Of a stretch of 28,862 bases of DNA, positions 11,607 to 23,667 are shown piece after piece. Both the position numbers and the translations under genes were made by a program. Positions within the stretch are counted from its first letter, which is position 1. The number at the start of each line of letters is the position of its first letter. The notes under the pieces were generated by a model. It had not been told where the DNA came from, did no database searches, and was given only the letters and a program-made list of their open reading frames with translations. Source of the stretch: Schoenoplectus triqueter (taxonomy: Eukaryota; Streptophyta; Magnoliopsida; Poales; Cyperaceae); assembly GCA_964058805.1 (NCBI GenBank), contig CAXKVV010001087.1, forward strand, positions 1 to 28,862. Reading direction: 5' to 3'.

Positions 11607-12024
11607 ACGCCCTCGGTACTGCCGAAAATGATTCAGCACGAGCAAAACATGAAAACAAGACCTGATGCCCGCGGTACTGCCAAAAACAAGTCCGGGAGCG
11701 CAAAACATGAAAATGTCCGGACACGCTCATTTTCGCCGAAAATGAGTCTGGGCGTGCAAAACATGAAAACGGAACCAGTCGCCCTCGGGACCGCCGAAAA
11801 TGAGTCTGGGCACACAAATCATGAAAACGGGACCCGACGCACTCGGCAACGAAAAATACATGTCCGGGAGCGTAAAACATGAAAACGGGACCGGACGCCC
11901 TCGGTACCGCCGAAAATGAGTCCGGACGTGTAAAACTTGAAAACGTTACATGACGACCTCGGTACCGCGGGAAACGACTACGGGATTGCAAAACATGAAA
12001 ACGACACCCCGCACCCTGGTTTCC
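11607..12024 (-). repeat. 58-bp satellite, left block continued after the LTR
   Basis: About seven monomers in the same orientation as 5723-10238, continuing the array in phase after the ACGCC duplication. The first monomer completes the one cut by the LTR. The block ends in the left-specific marker pair: a GACGACCTCGGTACCGCGGG monomer, then CACCCTGGTTTCCG at 12012-12025. At that point the orientation flips. Confidence 0.93.
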
Positions 12025-12075
12025 GCACTCCCAGACACGTTTTGCGTGCCCGCACTCCCAGACATGTTTTCGGCG
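12012..12075. other. Inversion junction between the two satellite blocks
   Basis: Up to about 12024 the + strand reads as the A-rich monomer (CACCCTGGTTTCCG). From about 12025 it reads as the T-rich reverse complement (CACTCCCAGACACGTTTTGCG). The first monomers after the flip are irregular: CGCACTCCCAGACA occurs twice, at about 12024 and 12051, 27 bp apart, separated by a truncated piece. There is no unique spacer between the two orientations. The junction is therefore satellite joined to satellite, with a small local duplication at the breakpoint. Confidence 0.85.
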
Positions 12076-13069
12076 ATGCCGAGTGCGTCGGGTCCTATTT
12101 TCATGTTTTGCACGCCCGAACTCGTTTTCGGCGGTACCGAGGGAGTCGGGTCCCGTTTTCAAGTTTTGCGCGCCCGGACTCGTTTTTGGTGGTACCGAGG
12201 TCGTCCGGTTCAGTTTTCATGTTTTACGCGCCCGGACTCATTTTCAGAGGTACGGAGGGCGTTCGGTCCCGTTTTTATGTTTTGCGCTCCTGGACAAGTT
12301 TTTGGCGGTACCGAGAGCGTCGGATCCTATTTTTATGTTTTGTAATCCTTGACTCGTATTCGGAGGTACCGCGGGCATCGTGTCCCGTTTTCATGTTTTG
12401 CGCTCCCGAACTCATTTTTGGCGGTACCGAGGGCGTCGGGTCCCGTTTTCATGCTCTTCATGCCCGGACTCATTTTCGACGGTACCAGGGGCGTCCGGTC
12501 CCGTTTTCAAGTTTTGCGCTCCCGAACATACTTTGGCGGCGGCGAGTGTGTCGGGTCACGTTTTCATGTTTTGCGCGCCCAGACTAGTTTCGGCGGTCCC
12601 GAGGGCGACGGGTCCCATTTTGATGTTTTACGCGCCGGGACTCATTTTCGGCGGTTCCAAGGTCGTCCGGTCCCGTTTTCAAGTTTTCCGCTCCCGGAGT
12701 TGTTTTCGTCGGTACCGAGGGCGTTGGGTCCTATTTTCATGTTTTGCGCGCCCGGACACGTTTTTGGTAGTACCGAGGGCGTTGGGTCCCGTTTTCATGT
12801 TTTGCACGCCCAAACTCATTTTCGGCGGTACCGAGGTCGTCCGGTTCAGTTTTCATGTTTTACGCTCCCGAACTCGTTTTCAGCGGTACAGAGGTCGTCC
12901 AGTTCTGTTTTCATGTTTTGTCTTCCCTGACTCATTTTTGACGGTGCCGAGTGTGTCTGGTCCCGTTTTAATGTTTTGCGCTTCCGAACTCGTTTTCGGC
13001 GGTACCTAGGGCATCGGGTCTCGTTTTCATCATTTGCGCTCCCGGATGCATTTTCAGCGGTACCGTGGT

Positions 13070-16000
13070 CGTCCGGTTCAGTTTTCATGTTTTGCACTCG
13101 CAGACTCATTTTCAGCGGTACTGAGGTCGTCTTGTTCAGTTTTTATTTTTTGCGCGCCCGGCCACATTTTCGTTGTACATTGGACGTTCGGGTCCCGTTT
13201 TCATGTCTTGCAATCCAGGACACGTTTTCGGCGGTATCGAGAGCGTCGAATCTCATTTTCATGTTTTGCGCTGCCGGACTCATTTCCGGCGGTACCGAGG
13301 GCGTCGGGTCCCGTATTCATGTTTTGCAATCCTTGACTAGTATTCGGAGGTACCTCGGGCATCAGGTCCCGTTTTCATGTTTTGTGCTCCCGGACTGGTT
13401 TTCGACGGTACCGAGAGCGTCGAGTCCCGTTTTCATGTTTTGCGCGCCCGAACTCATTTTCGTGGATATCGAGGGCGTCGCATCCTGTTTTCATGTATTC
13501 TCCTCCTGGACATATTTTCGGCGGTGCCGAGTGCGTCAGGTCACGTTTTAATGTTTTGAGCGCCTAGACTGGTTTCGGTAGTCCCGAAGGCGGTCTCATT
13601 TTCATGTTTTGAGCGCCCAGACTCATTTTCGGTGGTACCGAGGGTGTCGGGTCCCGTTTTCATGTTTTGCGCGCCCAGACTCATTTTCGACGGTACCGAG
13701 CGTGTCCGGTCCTGTTTTCATATTCTGCGCTCCCGGACATGTTTTTTGCAGTACCGCGGGCGTCAGGTCTTGTTTTCATGTTTTGCTCGTCCAGACTCGT
13801 TTTCGGCGTTACCGAGGGCGTCGAGTACCGTTTTCATGTTTTGTGTGCCCGCACTCATTTTCGGCGGTACCGAGGGCATCGGTTCCCGTTTTCAAGTTTT
13901 GCGCGCCCGGAATCATTTTCGGCGAAACCGTGGTCGTCCGGTTCAGTTTTCATGTTTTGCGCTCCCGGACACGTTTTCGGCGATACCGAGAGCGTCGGGT
14001 CCCATTTTCATGTTTTGGGCTCTCAGACTCATTTTCAGCGGTACCGAGGGCATCAAGTCCCGTTTTCATGTTTTGTAATCCCGGACTCGTATTCATAGGT
14101 ACTACGGGAATCGGGTCCCATTTTCATGTTTTGCGCTCCCGGACTGGTTTTCGGCGGTACCGAGGGCGTTGAGTCCCGTTTTAATGTTTTGCGCGCCCGG
14201 ACTCATTTTCGACGGTACTGAGGGCGTTAGTTACCGTTTTCATGTTTTCCGCGCCCGGACTCATTTTAGGCGGTACCGAGGGCGTTCGGTCCTATCTCAT
14301 GATTTATGCTCTCGAACATATTTTCGGCGGTGCATAGTGCTTGCGGTCTCGTTTTCATGTTTTGCGCGCCCAGACTGATATCGGCGGTCCCGAGGGTGAC
14401 GGGTCACGTTTTCATGTTTTGCGCGCACGGACTTATTTTCCGTGGTACCGAGGGCGTCAGGTGCCGTTATCATGTTTTCCGCGCCCGGACTCATTTTCGA
14501 CGGTACCGAGCATTTCCGGTCCCATTTTCATATTTTGCGCTGCCGGACATGTTTTTGGCGATACCGCGGGCGTCGGATCTCTTTTTCAAGTTTTGCTCGC
14601 CCAGACTCGTTTTTGGCGGTACCGAGGGCGTTGGCTTCCGTTTTCATGTTTTGTGCTCCCGAACTCGGGTTCGGCGGTATCGGGGGTGTCGGTTCTCGTT
14701 TTCATGTTTTGTGTGTCCCACTCATTTTCGGCGGTACCGAGGGCGTCGGGTCCCGTTTTCAAGTTTTGCGCGTCCGGACTCATTTTCGGCGGTACCGAGG
14801 TCGTTCGGTTCAGTTTTTATGTTTTGCGCGCCCAGACTCATTTTCGGCGGTACCGAGGGCGTTCGGTCTCGTTTTCATGTTTTGTGCTGCTGGACTCATT
14901 TTCGACGCTACCGAGGGCGTTCGGTCTCGTTTTCATGTTTTGCGCTCCCTGACACATTTTCGGTGGTACGGGCATCGGGTTTCGTTTTCATATTTTGCGC
15001 TCCTGGACTCATTTTCGGCGATACCGAGGGCGTCGGGTCCCGATTTCATGTCTTACATGCCCGGACTAATTTTCGGCAGTACCTAGGGCGTCCGGTCCCG
15101 TTTTCATGTTTTGTGCTCCCTGACATATTTTGGCGGTGCCGAGTGCGTCGGGTCGCGTTTTCATGTTTTGAACGCCCAGACTAGTTTCGGCGGTCCCGAG
15201 GGCGACGGGTCCCGTTAACATGTTTTGCGTGTCGGGACTCATTTTCGGCGGTTCTGAGGTCGTCCAGTCCTGTTTTCATGTTTTGCTCTCCCGAAGTCGT
15301 TTTCGACGGTGCCGAGGGTGTCGGGTCCCGTTTTCATGTTTTGCGCACCCGAACACATTTTCGGTGGTACAAAGGTCGTCCGGTTCCGTTTTCATGTTTT
15401 ACGCTCCTCGACTCTTTTTCGACGGTGCCGAGTGCGTATGGTCCCGTTTTCATGTTTTGCGCGCCTGAACTCGTTTTCGGCAGTACCGAGGGCGTCGGGT
15501 CTGGTTTTCATCTGTTGCGCTTTCGGAAGCATTTTTAGCGGTACCGTGGTCGTCCGGTTCAGTTTTCATGTTTTGTGCTCCTAGACTCATTTTCAGTGGT
15601 ATCGAGGTCGTCTGGTTCAGTTTTCATGTTTTGCGCGCCCGACTCATTTTCGGCGGTATTGAGGGCGTTCCGTACCGTTTTCTTGTTCTACGCTCCCGGA
15701 CACGTTTTCGGCGGTACCGAGAGCGACGGGTCCCATTTTAATGTTTTGCGCTTCCGGACTCATTTTTGGCGGTACCGAGGGCGTCGGGTCCCGTTTTCAT
15801 GTTTTGCAATCCCGGACTCGTATTCGGATGTACCGCGGGCATCGGGTCCCGTATTCATGTTTTGCGTGCCCGGACTTATTTTCGGCGGTACCGAGGGCGT
15901 CTGGTCCCTTTTTCATGTTTTGCGCCCCCGGACATATATTCGGCGATGCCTAGGGCGTCAGGTCACGTTTTCATGTTTTGCGCGCCCAGACTGGTTTCAG

Positions 16001-18369
16001 CGGTCCCGAGGGCGACGAGTCCCGTTTTCATGTTTTGCGCACCCGGACTCATTTTCGGCGGTACTCCGGTCCAATTTTTATGTTTTTCCCTCCCGGACAT
16101 GTTTTTGGCAGTACAGCGGGTTTCGGGTCCCGTTTTCATGTTTTGCGCGCCCGGACTCGTTTTCTGCGATACCGAGGGCGTCGGGTCCCGTTTACATGTT
16201 TTGTGCCGAACTAGTTTTCGGCGGTGCCGAGTGCATCGGGTCCCGTTTTCCGTTTTCATGTTTTGCGCGCGGTACCGTTTTCATGTTCTGCCCTCCCGAA
16301 CATGTTTTTGGCTCCCGTTTTTATGTTTTGCGCGCGCCCGAACTCATTTTCACTGGTGCCGAGGGCGTCGGCTCTCGTTTTCACGTTTTGTGTGCTCGCA
16401 CTCATTTTCGCCGGTACCGTGGGCGTCTAGTTCCGTTTTCATGTTTTGCGCGCCCGGACTCGTTTCCGACGATGCCCAGGTCGTCCGGTTTGGTTTTCAT
16501 ATTTTGCGCTCCTAGACTCGTTTTCGACAGTGCCGAGTGCGTCTGGTCCCGTTTTCATGCTTTGCCCACCCGATCTCGTTTTCGGAGGTACCGAGTGCGT
16601 CGGGTCCCATTTTCATGTTTTGCGCTCCCGGACACATTTTCGGCGTTACCGAGGGCGTCTGATCCCATTTTCATGTTTTGCGCTCCCGAACATATTTTCG
16701 ACGGTGCCGAGTGCGTCGCGCCTAGATTGGTTTTGACGGTCCCGAGGGTGACGGATCTCATTTTCATGTTTTGCGCGCTCAGACTCAATTTTGGTGGTAA
16801 TGAGGGCGTCGGGTTCCGTTTTCTTATTTTACGCGCCCGGACTCATTTTCGACGGTACCAAGCGTGTCCGGTCCCGTTTTCATGTTCTACGCTCCCGGAC
16901 ATATTTTTGGCAGTACTGAGGGCAACAGGTGCCATTTTCATGTTTTGCGCTCCCAGACTCAATTTCGGAGGTAACGAGGGCGTCGGGTGCCGTTTTCTTA
17001 TTTTGCGCGCTCGGACTCATTTTCAACGGTACCGAGCGTGTTCGGTCCCGTTTTCATGTTCTGCGCTCCCGGATATGTTTTTGGCAGTACCGCGGGCGTC
17101 GGAACTCGTTTTCATGTTTTGCTCGCTCAGACTCGTTTTCGGCGGTACCGAGGGTGTCGGGTCCCGTTTTCATATTTTGTGTGTCCACACTCGTTTTCGG
17201 CGGTACCAAGGGCGTCGGGTGTCGTTTTCATGTTTTGCGCGCCCGGACTCGTTTTCGGCGATATCGAGGTCGTACGGTTCAGTTTTCATGTTTTGCGCGC
17301 TCGAACTCATTTTCGGCGGTACCAAGAGCGTCGGGTCCCATTTTCAAGTTTTGTAATCCTGGACTCGTATTCGGAGGTACCTCGGGCATCGGGTCCCGTT
17401 TTCATGTTTTGCGCTCTCGGACTGGTTTTCGGCGGTATCGAGGGCGTCGAGTCCCGTTTTCATGTTTTGCGCGACCGGACTCATTTTCGGCGGTACCGAG
17501 GGCGTCCGGTCCCTTTTCATGTTTTGCGCTCCTGGACATATTTTCGACGGTGCCTAGTGCTTCGGGTCACATTTTCATGTTTTGAGCGCCCAGACTGGTT
17601 TCGGCTGTCCCGAGGGCGAAGGGTCCCGGGTTCTTGTTTTTAGCGCCGGGACTAGTTTTCGGCGGTACCGAGGGCGTGGGGTCTCTATTTCATGTTTTGC
17701 GCTCCTTGACATATTTTTTGTGGTGTCGAGTGCGTCCGGTCCCGTTTTCATATTTTGTACGCCCAGACTCATTTTCGACGGCTCGAGGGCGACGTGTCCC
17801 GTTTTCATGTTTTACGCGCCGGAACTAATTTTCGGCAGTACTGAGGGTGTCGGACCCCGTTTTCATGTTTTGCACTCCCAGACTAGTTTTCGGCGGTACC
17901 GAGGGCGTCTGGTCCCGTTTTCATGTTTTGCGCGCCCGGACTCGTTTTTAGCGGTACCGAGGTCGTCCGGTTCAATTTTCATGTTTTGAGCTCCCGGACA
18001 CGTTTTCGACGGTGCCGAGTGCGTCCAGTCCCGTTTTCATGTTGTGCACGCCTGAACTCATTTTCGGCGGTACCGAGGCCATCGAGTCCCGATTTCATGT
18101 TTTGCGCTCCCGGACTCATTTTCGGCGGTACCGACGGCGTCGCGTCTCGTTTTCATGTTTTGCGTGCCCGCACTCGTTTTCGGTAGTACCGTGGGCGTCA
18201 GGTCCCATTTTCATGTTTTGCGCGCCCGGGCTCATTTTCGGCGGTATCGAGGGCGTTCGGTCCCGTTTTCATGTTTTGGGCTCCCGGACACGTTTTCCAC
18301 GGTAACGAGGGTGTCGGGTCTCATTTTCATGTTTTGTGCTCCCGGACTCATTTTCGGCGGTACCGAGGG
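13070..18369 (+). repeat. 5.3-kb tandem segmental duplication, copy 1
   Basis: This 5,300-bp segment of satellite is repeated directly after itself. Copy 1 and copy 2 match at a constant offset of 5,300 bp up to about 17005, and 5,298 bp after a 2-bp deletion in copy 2. Upstream of 13070 the match stops: TACCGTGGTC at 13061-13070 faces TACCGAGGGC at 18361-18370. The join lies in the five bases CGTCC shared by 13070-13074, 18370-18374 and 23668-23672, at the same position of the monomer. This is what unequal crossing-over between aligned monomers would leave. Confidence 0.93.
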
Positions 18370-21300
18370 CGTCCGGTTCAGTTTTCATGTTTTGCACTCG
18401 CAGACTCATTTTCAGCGGTACTGAGGTCGTCTTGTTCAGTTTTTATTTTTTGCGCGCCCGGCCACATTTTCGTTGTACATTGGACGTTCGGGTCCCGTTT
18501 TCATGTCTTGCAATCCAGGACACGTTTTCGGCGGTATCGAGAGCGTCGAATCTCATTTTCATGTTTTGCGCTGCCGGACTCATTTCCGGCGGTACCGAGG
18601 GCGTCGGGTCCCGTATTCATGTTTTGCAATCCTTGACTAGTATTCGGAGGTACCTCGGGCATCAGGTCCCGTTTTCATGTTTTGTGCTCCCGGACTGGTT
18701 TTCGACGGTACCGAGAGCGTCGAGTCCCGTTTTCATGTTTTGCGCGCCCGAACTCATTTTCGTGGATATCGAGGGCGTCGCATCCTGTTTTCATGTATTC
18801 TCCTCCTGGACATATTTTCGGCGGTGCCGAGTGCGTCAGGTCACGTTTTAATGTTTTGAGCGCCTAGACTGGTTTCGGTAGTCCCGAAGGCGGTCTCATT
18901 TTCATGTTTTGAGCGCCCAGACTCATTTTCGGTGGTACCGAGGGTGTCGGGTCCCGTTTTCATGTTTTGCGCGCCCAGACTCATTTTCGACGGTACCGAG
19001 CGTGTCCGGTCCTGTTTTCATATTCTGCGCTCCCGGACATGTTTTTTGCAGTACCGCGGGCGTCAGGTCTTGTTTTCATGTTTTGCTCGTCCAGACTCGT
19101 TTTCGGCGTTACCGAGGGCGTCGAGTACCGTTTTCATGTTTTGTGTGCCCGTACTCATTTTCGGCGGTACCGAGGGCATCGGTTCCCGTTTTCAAGTTTT
19201 GCGCGCCCGGAATCATTTTCGGCGAAACCGTGGTCGTCCGGTTCAGTTTTCATGTTTTGCGCTCCCGGACACGTTTTCGGCGATACCGAGAGCGTCGGGT
19301 CCCATTTTCATGTTTTGGGCTCTCAGACTCATTTTCAGCGGTACCGAGGGCATCAAGTCCCGTTTTCATGTTTTGTAATCCCGGACTCGTATTCATAGGT
19401 ACTACGGGAATCGGGTCCCATTTTCATGTTTTGCGCTCCCGGACTGGTTTTCGGCGGTACCGAGGGCGTTGAGTCCCGTTTTAATGTTTTGCGCGCCCGG
19501 ACTCATTTTCGACGGTACTGAGGGCGTTAGTTCCCGTTTTCATGTTTTCCGCGCCCGGACTCATTTTAGGCGGTACCGAGGGCGTCCGGTCCTATCTCAT
19601 GATTTATGCTCTCGAACATATTTTCGGCGGTGCATAGTGCTTGCGGTCTCGTTTTCATGTTTTGCGCGCCCAGACTGATATCGGCGGTCCCGAGGGTGAC
19701 GGGTCACGTTTTCATGTTTTGCGCGCACGGACTTATTTTCCGTGGTACCGAGGGCGTCAGGTGCCGTTATCATGTTTTCCGCGCCCGGACTCATTTTCGA
19801 CGGTACCGAGCATTTCCGGTCCCATTTTCATATTTTGCGCTGCCGGACATGTTTTTGGCAATACCGCGGGCGTCGGATCTCTTTTTCAAGTTTTGCTCGC
19901 CCAGACTCGTTTTTGGCGGTACCGAGGGCGTTGGCTTCCGTTTTCATGTTTTGTGCTCCCGAACTCGGGTTCGGCGGTATCGGGGGTGTCGGTTCTCGTT
20001 TTCATGTTTTGTGTGTCCCACTCATTTTCGGCGGTACCGAGGGCGTCGGGTCCCGTTTTCAAGTTTTGCGCGTCCGGACTCATTTTCGGCGGTACCGAGG
20101 TCGTTCGGTTCAGTTTTTATGTTTTGCGCGCCCAGACTCATTTTCGGCGGTACCGAGGGCGTTCGGTCTCGTTTTCATGTTTTGTGCTGCTGGACTCATT
20201 TTCGGCGCTACCGAGGGCGTTCGGTCTCGTTTTCATGTTTTGCGCTCCCTGACACATTTTCGGTGGTACGGGCATCGGGTTTCGTTTTCATATTTTGCGC
20301 TCCTGGACTCGTTTTCGGCGATACCGAGGGCGTCGGGTCCCGATTTCATGTCTTACATGCCCGGACTAATTTTCGGCAGTACCTAGGGCGTCCGGTCCCG
20401 TTTTCATGTTTTGTGCTCCCTGACATATTTTGGCGGTGCCGAGTGCGTCGGGTCGCGTTTTCATGTTTTGAACGCCCAGACTAGTTTCGGCGGTCCCGAG
20501 GGCGACGGGTCCCGTTAACATGTTTTGCGTGTCGGGACTCATTTTCGGCGGTTCTGAGGTCGTCCAGTCCTGTTTTCATGTTTTGCTCTCCCGAAGTCGT
20601 TTTCGACGGTGCCGAGGGTGTCGGGTCCCGTTTTCATGTTTTGCGCACCCGAACACATTTTCGGTGGTACAAAGGTCGTCCGGTTCCGTTTTCATGTTTT
20701 ACGCTCCTCGACTCTTTTTCGACGGTGCCGAGTGCGTATGGTCCCGTTTTCATGTTTTGCGCGCCTGAACTCGTTTTCGGCAGTACCGAGGGCGTCGGGT
20801 CTGGTTTTCATCTGTTGCGCTTTCGGAAGCATTTTTAGCGGTACCGTGGTCGTCCGGTTCAGTTTTCATGTTTTGTGCTCCTAGACTCATTTTCAGTGGT
20901 ATCGAGGTCGTCTGGTTCAGTTTTCATGTTTTGCGCGCCCGACTCATTTTCGGCGGTATTGAGGGCGTTCCGTACCGTTTTCTTGTTCTACGCTCCCGGA
21001 CACGTTTTCGGCGGTACCGAGAGCGACGGGTCCCATTTTAATGTTTTGCGCTTCCGGACTCATTTTTGGCGGTACCGAGGGCGTCGGGTCCCGTTTTCAT
21101 GTTTTGCAATCCCGGACTCGTATTCGGATGTACCGCGGGCATCGGGTCCCGTATTCATGTTTTGCGTGCCCGGACTTATTTTCGGCGGTACCGAGGGCGT
21201 CTGGTTCCTTTTTCATGTTTTGCGCCCCCGGACATATATTCGGCGATGCCTAGGGCGTCAGGTCACGTTTTCATGTTTTGCGCGCCCAGACTGGTTTCAG

Positions 21301-23667
21301 CGGTCCCGAGGGCGACGAGTCCCGTTTTCATGTTTTGCGCACCCGGACTCATTTTCGGCGGTACTCCGGTCTAATTTTTATGTTTTTCCCTCCCGGACAT
21401 GTTTTTGGCAGTACAGCGGGTTTCGGGTCCCGTTTTCATGTTTTGCGCGCCCGGACTCGTTTTCTGCGATACCGAGGGCGTCGGGTCCCGTTTACATGTT
21501 TTGTGCCGAACTAGTTTTCGGCGGTGCCGAGTGCATCGGGTCCCGTTTTCCGTTTTCATGTTTTGCGCGCGGTACCGTTTTCATGTTCTGCCCTCCCGAA
21601 CATGTTTTTGGCTCCCGTTTTTATGTTTTGCGCGCGCCCGAACTCATTTTCACTGGTGCCGAGGGCGTCGGCTCTCGTTTTCACGTTTTGTGTGCTCGCA
21701 CTCATTTTCGCCGGTACCGTGGGCGTCTAGTTCCGTTTTCATGTTTTGCGCGCCCGGACTCGTTTCCGACGATGCCCAGGTCGTCCGGTTTGGTTTTCAT
21801 ATTTTGCGCTCCTAAACTCGTTTTCGACAGTGCCGAGTGCGTCTGGTCCCGTTTTCATGCTTTGCCCGCCCGATCTCGTTTTCGGAGGTACCGAGTGCGT
21901 CGGGTCCCATTTTCATGTTTTGCGCTCCCGGACACATTTTCGGCGTTACCGAGGGCGTCTGATCCCATTTTCATGTTTTGCGCTCCCGAACATATTTTCG
22001 ACGGTGCCGAGTGCGTCGCGCCTAGATTGGTTTTGACGGTCCCGAGGGTGACGGATCTCATTTTCATGTTTTGCGCGCTCAGACTCAATTTTGGTGGTAA
22101 TGAGGGCGTCGGGTTCCGTTTTCTTATTTTACGCGCCCGGACTCATTTTCGACGGTACCAAGCGTGTCCGGTCCCGTTTTCATGTTCTACGCTCCCGGAC
22201 ATATTTTTGGCAGTACTGAGGGCAACAGGTGCCATTTTCATGTTTTGCGCTCCCAGACTCAATTTCGGAGGTAACGAGGGCGTCGGGTGCCGTTTTCTTA
22301 TTTTGCGCTCGGACTCATTTTCAACGGTACCGAGCGTGTTCGGTCCCGTTTTCATGTTCTGCGCTCCCGGATATGTTTTTGGCAGTACCGCGGGCGTCGG
22401 AACTCGTTTTCATGTTTTGCTCGCTCAGACTCGTTTTCGGCGGTACCGAGGGTGTCGGGTCCCGTTTTCATGTTTTGTGTGTCCACACTCGTTTTCGGCG
22501 GTACCAAGGGCGTCGGGTGTCGTTTTCATGTTTTGCGCGCCCGGACTCGTTTTCGGCGATATCGAGGTCGTACGGTTCAGTTTTCATGTTTTGCGCGCTC
22601 GAACTCATTTTCGGCGGTACCAAGAGCGTCGGGTCCCATTTTCAAGTTTTGTAATCCTGGACTCGTATTCGGAGGTACCTCGGGCATCGGGTCCCGTTTT
22701 CATGTTTTGCGCTCTCGGACTGGTTTTCGGCGGTATCGAGGGCGTCGAGTCCCGTTTTCATGTTTTGCGCGACCGGACTCATTTTCGGCGGTACCGAGGG
22801 CGTCCGGTCCCTTTTCATGTTTTGCGCTCCTGGACATATTTTCGACGGTGCCTAGTGCTTCGGGTCACATTTTCATGTTTTGAGCGCCCAGACTGGTTTC
22901 GGCTGTCCCGAGGGCGAAGGGTCCCGGGTTCTTGTTTTTAGCGCCGGGACTAGTTTTCGGCGGTACCGAGGGCGTGGGGTCTCTATTTCATGTTTTGCGC
23001 TCCTTGACATATTTTTTGTGGTGTCGAGTGCGTCCGGTCCCGTTTTCATGTTTTGTACGCCCAGACTCATTTTCGACGGCTCGAGGGCGACGTGTCCCGT
23101 TTTCATGTTTTACGCGCCGGAACTAATTTTCGGCAGTACTGAGGGTGTCGGGCCCCGTTTTCATGTTTTGCACTCCCAGACTAGTTTTCGGCGGTACCGA
23201 GGGCGTCTGGTCCCGTTTTCATGTTTTGCGCGCCCGGACTCGTTTTTAGCGGTACCGAGGTCGTCCGGTTCAATTTTCATGTTTTGAGCTCCCGGACACG
23301 TTTTCGACGGTGCCGAGTGCGTCCAGTCCCGTTTTCATGTTGTGCACGCCTGAACTCATTTTCGGCGGTACCGAGGCCATCGAGTCCCGATTTCATGTTT
23401 TGCGCTCCCGGACTCATTTTCGGCGGTACCGACGGCGTCGCGTCTCGTTTTCATGTTTTGCGTGCCCGCACTCGTTTTCGGTAGTACCGTGGGCGTCAGG
23501 TCCCATTTTCATGTTTTGCGCGCCCGGGCTCATTTTCGGCGGTATCGAGGGCGTTCGGTCCCGTTTTCATGTTTTGGGCTCCCGGACACGTTTTCCACGG
23601 TAACGAGGGTGTCGGGTCTCATTTTCATGTTTTGTGCTCCCGGACTCATTTTCGGCGGTACCGAGGG
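18370..23667 (+). repeat. 5.3-kb tandem segmental duplication, copy 2
   Basis: Near-identical to 13070-18369. By eye I found 13 substitutions (copy 1/copy 2): 13852 C/T, 14233 A/C, 14286 T/C, 14560 G/A, 14905 A/G, 15011 A/G, 15906 C/T, 16072 C/T, 16515 G/A, 16568 A/G, 17174 A/G, 17752 A/G, 17854 A/G. There is also one loss of GC near 17005-17010. Twelve of the 13 are transitions. That is about 0.25% divergence, far below the divergence between neighbouring monomers, so the duplication is recent or has been homogenised by conversion. After 23672 the sequence departs from copy 1 and resumes ordinary satellite. Confidence 0.93.
20875..22941 (+). other. Longest satellite open frame, judged non-coding
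   Basis: A stop-free frame of 688 codons opens with GTG at 20875; its first ATG is at 20926. It is pure satellite: the translation is a degenerate 58-residue repeat with phrases such as PFSCFARPDSFSAVPRASGP, VFMFCAPGLIFGG and SRFHVLRARTHFRRYRG. These three phrases are the same 58-bp monomer read in its three frames, because 58 = 3 x 19 + 1. Similar frames appear at 15575-17356 (+), 12349-12930 (+) and 5767-7197 (-), always on the T-rich strand. Monomer indels shift frame freely, and the copy at 15575 ends at a different place because of array rearrangement. No signal peptide, domain or fixed start is present. I regard all of them as by-products of the repeat. Confidence 0.85.

Noticed and set aside
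20875..22941. A 688-codon repeat protein (and similar frames at 15575-17356 and 5767-7197)
   Set aside because: The frames consist only of satellite monomers read in three rotating frames, open with non-ATG codons in places, tolerate frame-shifting indels and have no non-repeat domain.
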